From Hoplostethus atlanticus (taxonomy: Eukaryota; Chordata; Actinopteri; Trachichthyiformes; Trachichthyidae), in NCBI GenBank assembly GCA_034670405.1, contig JAXDDX010000003.1, forward strand, positions 9,842,501 to 9,906,500: 64,000 nt of DNA. Direction: 5' to 3'. Shown here one piece after another: positions 59,981 through 64,000 of this stretch. Numbering within the stretch: the first letter of the stretch is position 1; every line of letters starts with the position of its first letter. The translations under genes were made by a program, and so were the position numbers. The notes under the pieces were generated by a model. It saw only the letters and a program-made list of their open reading frames with translations, did not search any database and was not told the DNA's origin.

Positions 59981-60851
59981 TACACCGATCAGCCACAACA
60001 TTAAAACCACTGACAGATGAAGTGAATAACATCGATTATCTCGTTTCAACGGCACCTGTCAAGGGGTGGGATATATTGGGAAGCAAGTGAACAGTCAGTT
60101 CTTGAAGTTGATGTGTTGGAAGCAGGAAAAATGGACAAGCGTAAGGATCTGAGTGACTTTGACAAGGGCCTACAATGGGCACGTGAGTGTCAGAACTGGA
60201 CCATGGAGCAATGGAAGAAGGTGGCCTGGTCTGATGAATCACGTTTTATTTTACATCATGTGGATGGCCAGGTGTGTGTGCATCGTTTACCTGGGGAAGA
60301 GATGGCACCAGGATGCCCTATGGGAAGAAGACAAGCCGGCGGAGGCAGTGTGATGCTCTGGGCAATGTTCTGCTGGGAAACCTTGGGTCCTGGCATTCAT
60401 GTGGACGTTACTTTGACACGTACCACCTACCTAAACATTGTTGCAGACCAAGTACACCCATTCATGGCAACGGTATTCCCTGATGGCAGTGGACTCTTTC
60501 AGTAGGATAATGCGCCCTGCCACACTGCAAAAATTGTTCAGGAATGGTTTGAGGAACATGACAAAGAGTTCAAGGTGTTGACTTGGCCTCCAAATTCCCC
60601 AGCTCTCAATCCGATCGAGCATCTGTGGAATGTGCTGAAAAAAACGACCGAAGTCCGATCCATGGAGGCCCCACCTCACAACTTACAAGACTTAAAGGAT
60701 CTGCTGCTAACGTCTTGGTGCCAGATACCACAAGACACCTTCAGAGGTCTTGTGGAGTCCATGCCTCGACGGGTCAGAGCTGTTTTGGTGGCACGAGGGG
60801 GACCTACACAGTATTAGGCAGGTGGTTTTAATGTCATGGCTGATCGGTGTA
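59981..60851 (+). mobile_element. Tc1-like transposon, internally deleted, TA TSD
   Basis: Inverted ends TACACCGATCAGCCA (59981) and TGGCTGATCGGTGTA (ending 60851) lie between TA dinucleotides. The transposase remnant keeps the catalytic landmarks WSDESRFILH, DNAPCH and NSPALNPIEHLWNV (a DDE catalytic set). A CAG-to-TAG change just before the second aspartate (near 60503) stops the frame, and the N-terminal DNA-binding domain is missing. Confidence 0.92.
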
Positions 60852-61453
<602 letters not shown>

Positions 61454-61457
61454 AAGC

Positions 61458-61464
61458 TATATAA
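61458..61464 (+). promoter_or_regulatory. Candidate TATA box of gene G
   Basis: TATATAA sits 5 bases after the microsatellite and about 36 bases before the first ATG (61500), a spacing that allows transcription to begin near 61490. Position is the only support. Confidence 0.4.
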
Positions 61465-61514
61465 CCCAGTCTGACCTGTGAGAGCTGGTTTATCCACACA
61501 TGCACACTTCAGGG

Positions 61515-64000
61515 ATGGGGACTTCCTCAACTCTTTTTCTTGGAACAAGTGTGGCTCTGGGTTTGGTTGTGCTGCACTCAGCGCTTGCCTTGAATGGGTC
61601 TGATGATGGCCTGAAACAACAGGATAGGCTTACAGAGGTTATGACTGGTGCTGGGGTCAGGACTGGAACTTCATCTGTGACAGGGGCACCTATTCACTCT
61701 GTCAAATGTAAGCTCCAGGGTACCCCTCGCCAACCTGCATTCTCAATGGATGGTGACTACATTATTGGGGGTCTTTTCTCCATACACTACTACATGCACA
61801 CAGTGAAGCATAACTACACCAGCATACCTGAGCCCCTAAGGTGCACAGGGAGGTTAGTGAGATTGAAAAGAAGTGGTGCATAAGAGGAAGTGAGGCTGTG
61901 CAGGGTAGAAATGTGTTTTTATTTAAGTGTTCAACAATCACAATTAACCTATCCTAATAAGATGTAATAATTGTAGTTGTATTATATATTGAATGTCTGT
62001 TATTAGCTAAAGTTCTTGATTGCTCATGCCTTGTGAAATCTTATTAAACTGTAAAATGATTAATGGGCCTCTCTGTGTGCAGCATGAACTCCCGTGAACT
62101 GCGTTTCTCGCGCGCAATGATGTTCGCCATCGAGGAGATCAACAACAGCACTGAGCTGCTGCCGGGCATCCGGCTCGGTTACCAAATCCACGACTCGTGC
62201 GCTTCAGTTCCCGTGGCTGTGCAGGTGGCGTTTCAGCTGACAAATGGCTTGGACTCGGTGTTTGACACCGGAGAAAACTGCTCGCAATCTGGTATGGTAA
62301 CGGCTATTGTCGGTGAATCTGGATCCACGCCATGCATCAGCATATCGCGCATCATCGGGCCCTTTGACATTCCACAAGTAAATGTCTATGCTTGCTGGCG
62401 AACGTAATATGTTTGGATAATTAGCACAATCCCGATATCCCTGTCCTGATGCTATGGCTGTTCTTTTAAAAATTGCACTATATTGTTTTCCCAGGTGAGC
62501 CACTTTGCCACTTGTGCATGCTTGTCCGATAAGCAGCAGTACCCGACCTTCTTCAGAACCATCCCGAGTGACCAGTTCCAGGCTCTGGCCAAGCTGGTGA
62601 AACACTTTGGATGGACTTGGATCGGCGCTGTACGGTCTGACTCGGACTATGGGAATAACGGCATGGCGGCCTTTCTGTACGCAGCGCGCAAAGAGGGCAT
62701 CTGCGTGGAATATTCGGAATCTTTCTATCGAACGCACCCACGCAGCAGAATTCGACAAGTGGCTGATGTCATCCGCGGGTTTATATCACTGATTCTGATT
62801 GTGTTCATTATGATGGTGGGAATACTAAAAGGCTGAAACCAATGTAAATCCACCCTGAAATTACTTTTCAGCATAACATTGTAGGTTAATTTTTATTTGA
62901 ATCCGTCTCTTTGCAGGTCCACAGCCATGGTTGTGGTGGCATTTGTAGCCTCTGGAGACATGATGATTCTATTGGAGGAGCTGGCGCGCCAGCCCTCTCC
63001 ACCTCGCCAGTGGATAGGCAGTGGGTAACCGACCCGAAGATGCTGAGGTTCAGTTTTTATGCTGGAACCATTGGATTTGGCATTCAGCAATCTGTCATCC
63101 CAGGTCTGAGAGATTTCCTGCTGGATCTCTCTCCTGATAAAGTGGCTGGTTCCCAGCTGTTTACTGAGTTCTGGGAGGGTGCATTCAACTGCCGCCTAGG
63201 AAGAAGTGAGACCAAAAAACGTTTACTGCTTTTTAACATGCAGTTGTTACTCGCAGTACTTTCTTGATGATAAGATTGGGTATTTCAAATTATTTTTGAT
63301 TATCTACCAATCTGGGGTGAGTTTCCTGATAGTGAATGATGTTGAAACTTCACCGCAAGTTTAAGCACTTGAATAATTTTACATTCATTATTTTTGCAAA
63401 CGTCAACACTGAAGCCCAGACAAGTGCATCCCCACTGTCACAGCAGTACATCAGATTCAATAAAAAAAATGCATGCAATGCATGATTATGCATGAGAATT
63501 AGCCTAAATAAATATTGATAATGCGCAATTTCACCTTTTATAAACGTGACTATGCTCCATGACTGATCCATGTTGTTGAATGAATGATTTATTATTATTA
63601 TTATTGTTATTCACAGTCACAAATCACTGCACAGGAAAAAAAAATGAATAAAAGCCAATTCGATTAAAAATGATAATGCCATATATTAATTAAAACAGGT
63701 ATAATGAAAAAAAGTTTTTTTTGAGACTTTTCATGATATTAGCATCATTAAAATAAGAAAAAAAAAGAAAAAGCATTCCCCTTTCCCTGTATGTTTTTAC
63801 TGTGGGCGTTGGGATGGAGAAGAGAGTGTGTGATGGAACTGAAGATATGCAGAAGCTCCAGAGCCCGTACACTGACACATCTCAGCTTAGAATCACTAAC
63901 ATGGTGTATAAGGCTGTTTATGCAATAGCACATGCCATGCACAATGTGGTGTGTAAGGAGAGAAACTCTGCACCTCAATGTGACAGATTCACCAAGATAG
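61515..64000 (+). CDS. OlfC/V2R-like family C GPCR (gene G), 5' part, frameshifted
   Basis: Exon 1 61515-61852 (signal peptide, then [20 protein letters not shown]); an ATG at 61500 is also possible. Exon 2 62083-62377 ([35 protein letters not shown]). Exon 3 62495-62778 ([36 protein letters not shown]). Exon 4 62917-63205 ([20 protein letters not shown] ... [37 protein letters not shown]). A further ligand-domain exon starts near 63815 ([16 protein letters not shown]) and runs off the window. Between QWIGS and WVTDP (63015-63030) the frame shifts by 1 (mod 3), fitting loss of about 7 nt, including the usual glutamate after the serine. The junction into the last exon did not join cleanly in phase. 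It is therefore a pseudogene candidate unless the shift is an assembly error. Its intron positions differ from genes C and E. Confidence 0.78.

Overview
The window is vertebrate, almost certainly teleost fish, genomic DNA. The genes are intron-containing family C GPCRs of the fish OlfC / V2R-like olfactory class (usually database-labelled 'extracellular calcium-sensing receptor-like'). They sit among fish-type mobile elements: Rex1-like and L2 LINEs, a BEL/Pao element, a Sushi-type Ty3/gypsy element, hAT, Harbinger and Tc1 DNA transposons, and several MITEs. No prokaryotic feature is present and the species cannot be named from the sequence.

Receptor cluster, left to right. (A) 991-2897, plus strand: the cysteine-rich and 7TM half of a receptor, cut off 5' by a LINE. 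(orphan) 7007-7429, minus: a lone last exon (TM5-7). (B) 9476-13971, minus: a full-length but broken paralogue. (C) 32179-37039, minus: an apparently intact gene; I joined 11 exons with matching splice phases into 929 codons including stop. (E) 49745-58201, minus: a more distant intact receptor, 9 exons and 875 codons, with its whole 7TM in one exon. (G) 61515-64000, plus: the first exons of another receptor running off the window, with a frameshift. All share the same order: signal peptide, Venus-flytrap ligand domain, cysteine-rich domain, 7TM. They would act as chemosensory receptors on olfactory neurons; the ligand is inferred to be amino acids or similar polar molecules.

Between genes: 14986-16450 is a 5'-truncated LINE with a target-site duplication (TSD); 16508-22800 is LINE and BEL wreckage; 22938-30289 is a BEL/Pao element with nearly identical LTRs; 37533-47516 is a nest (gypsy, palindromic Harbinger, hAT inside one palindrome arm, L2 pieces); 47517-49744 is mostly unassigned.

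Main observations: (1) genes A/B/C carry extra short introns inside the 7TM exon and the ligand domain, and two of these introns are flanked by 9-10 bp direct repeats, as if created by insertion or tandem duplication; (2) an LTR element inside gene E has its two LTRs in inverted orientation yet is bounded by a 5-bp TSD, suggesting it integrated as an inverted-repeat molecule; (3) several nested insertions can be ordered in time using paralogous empty sites.
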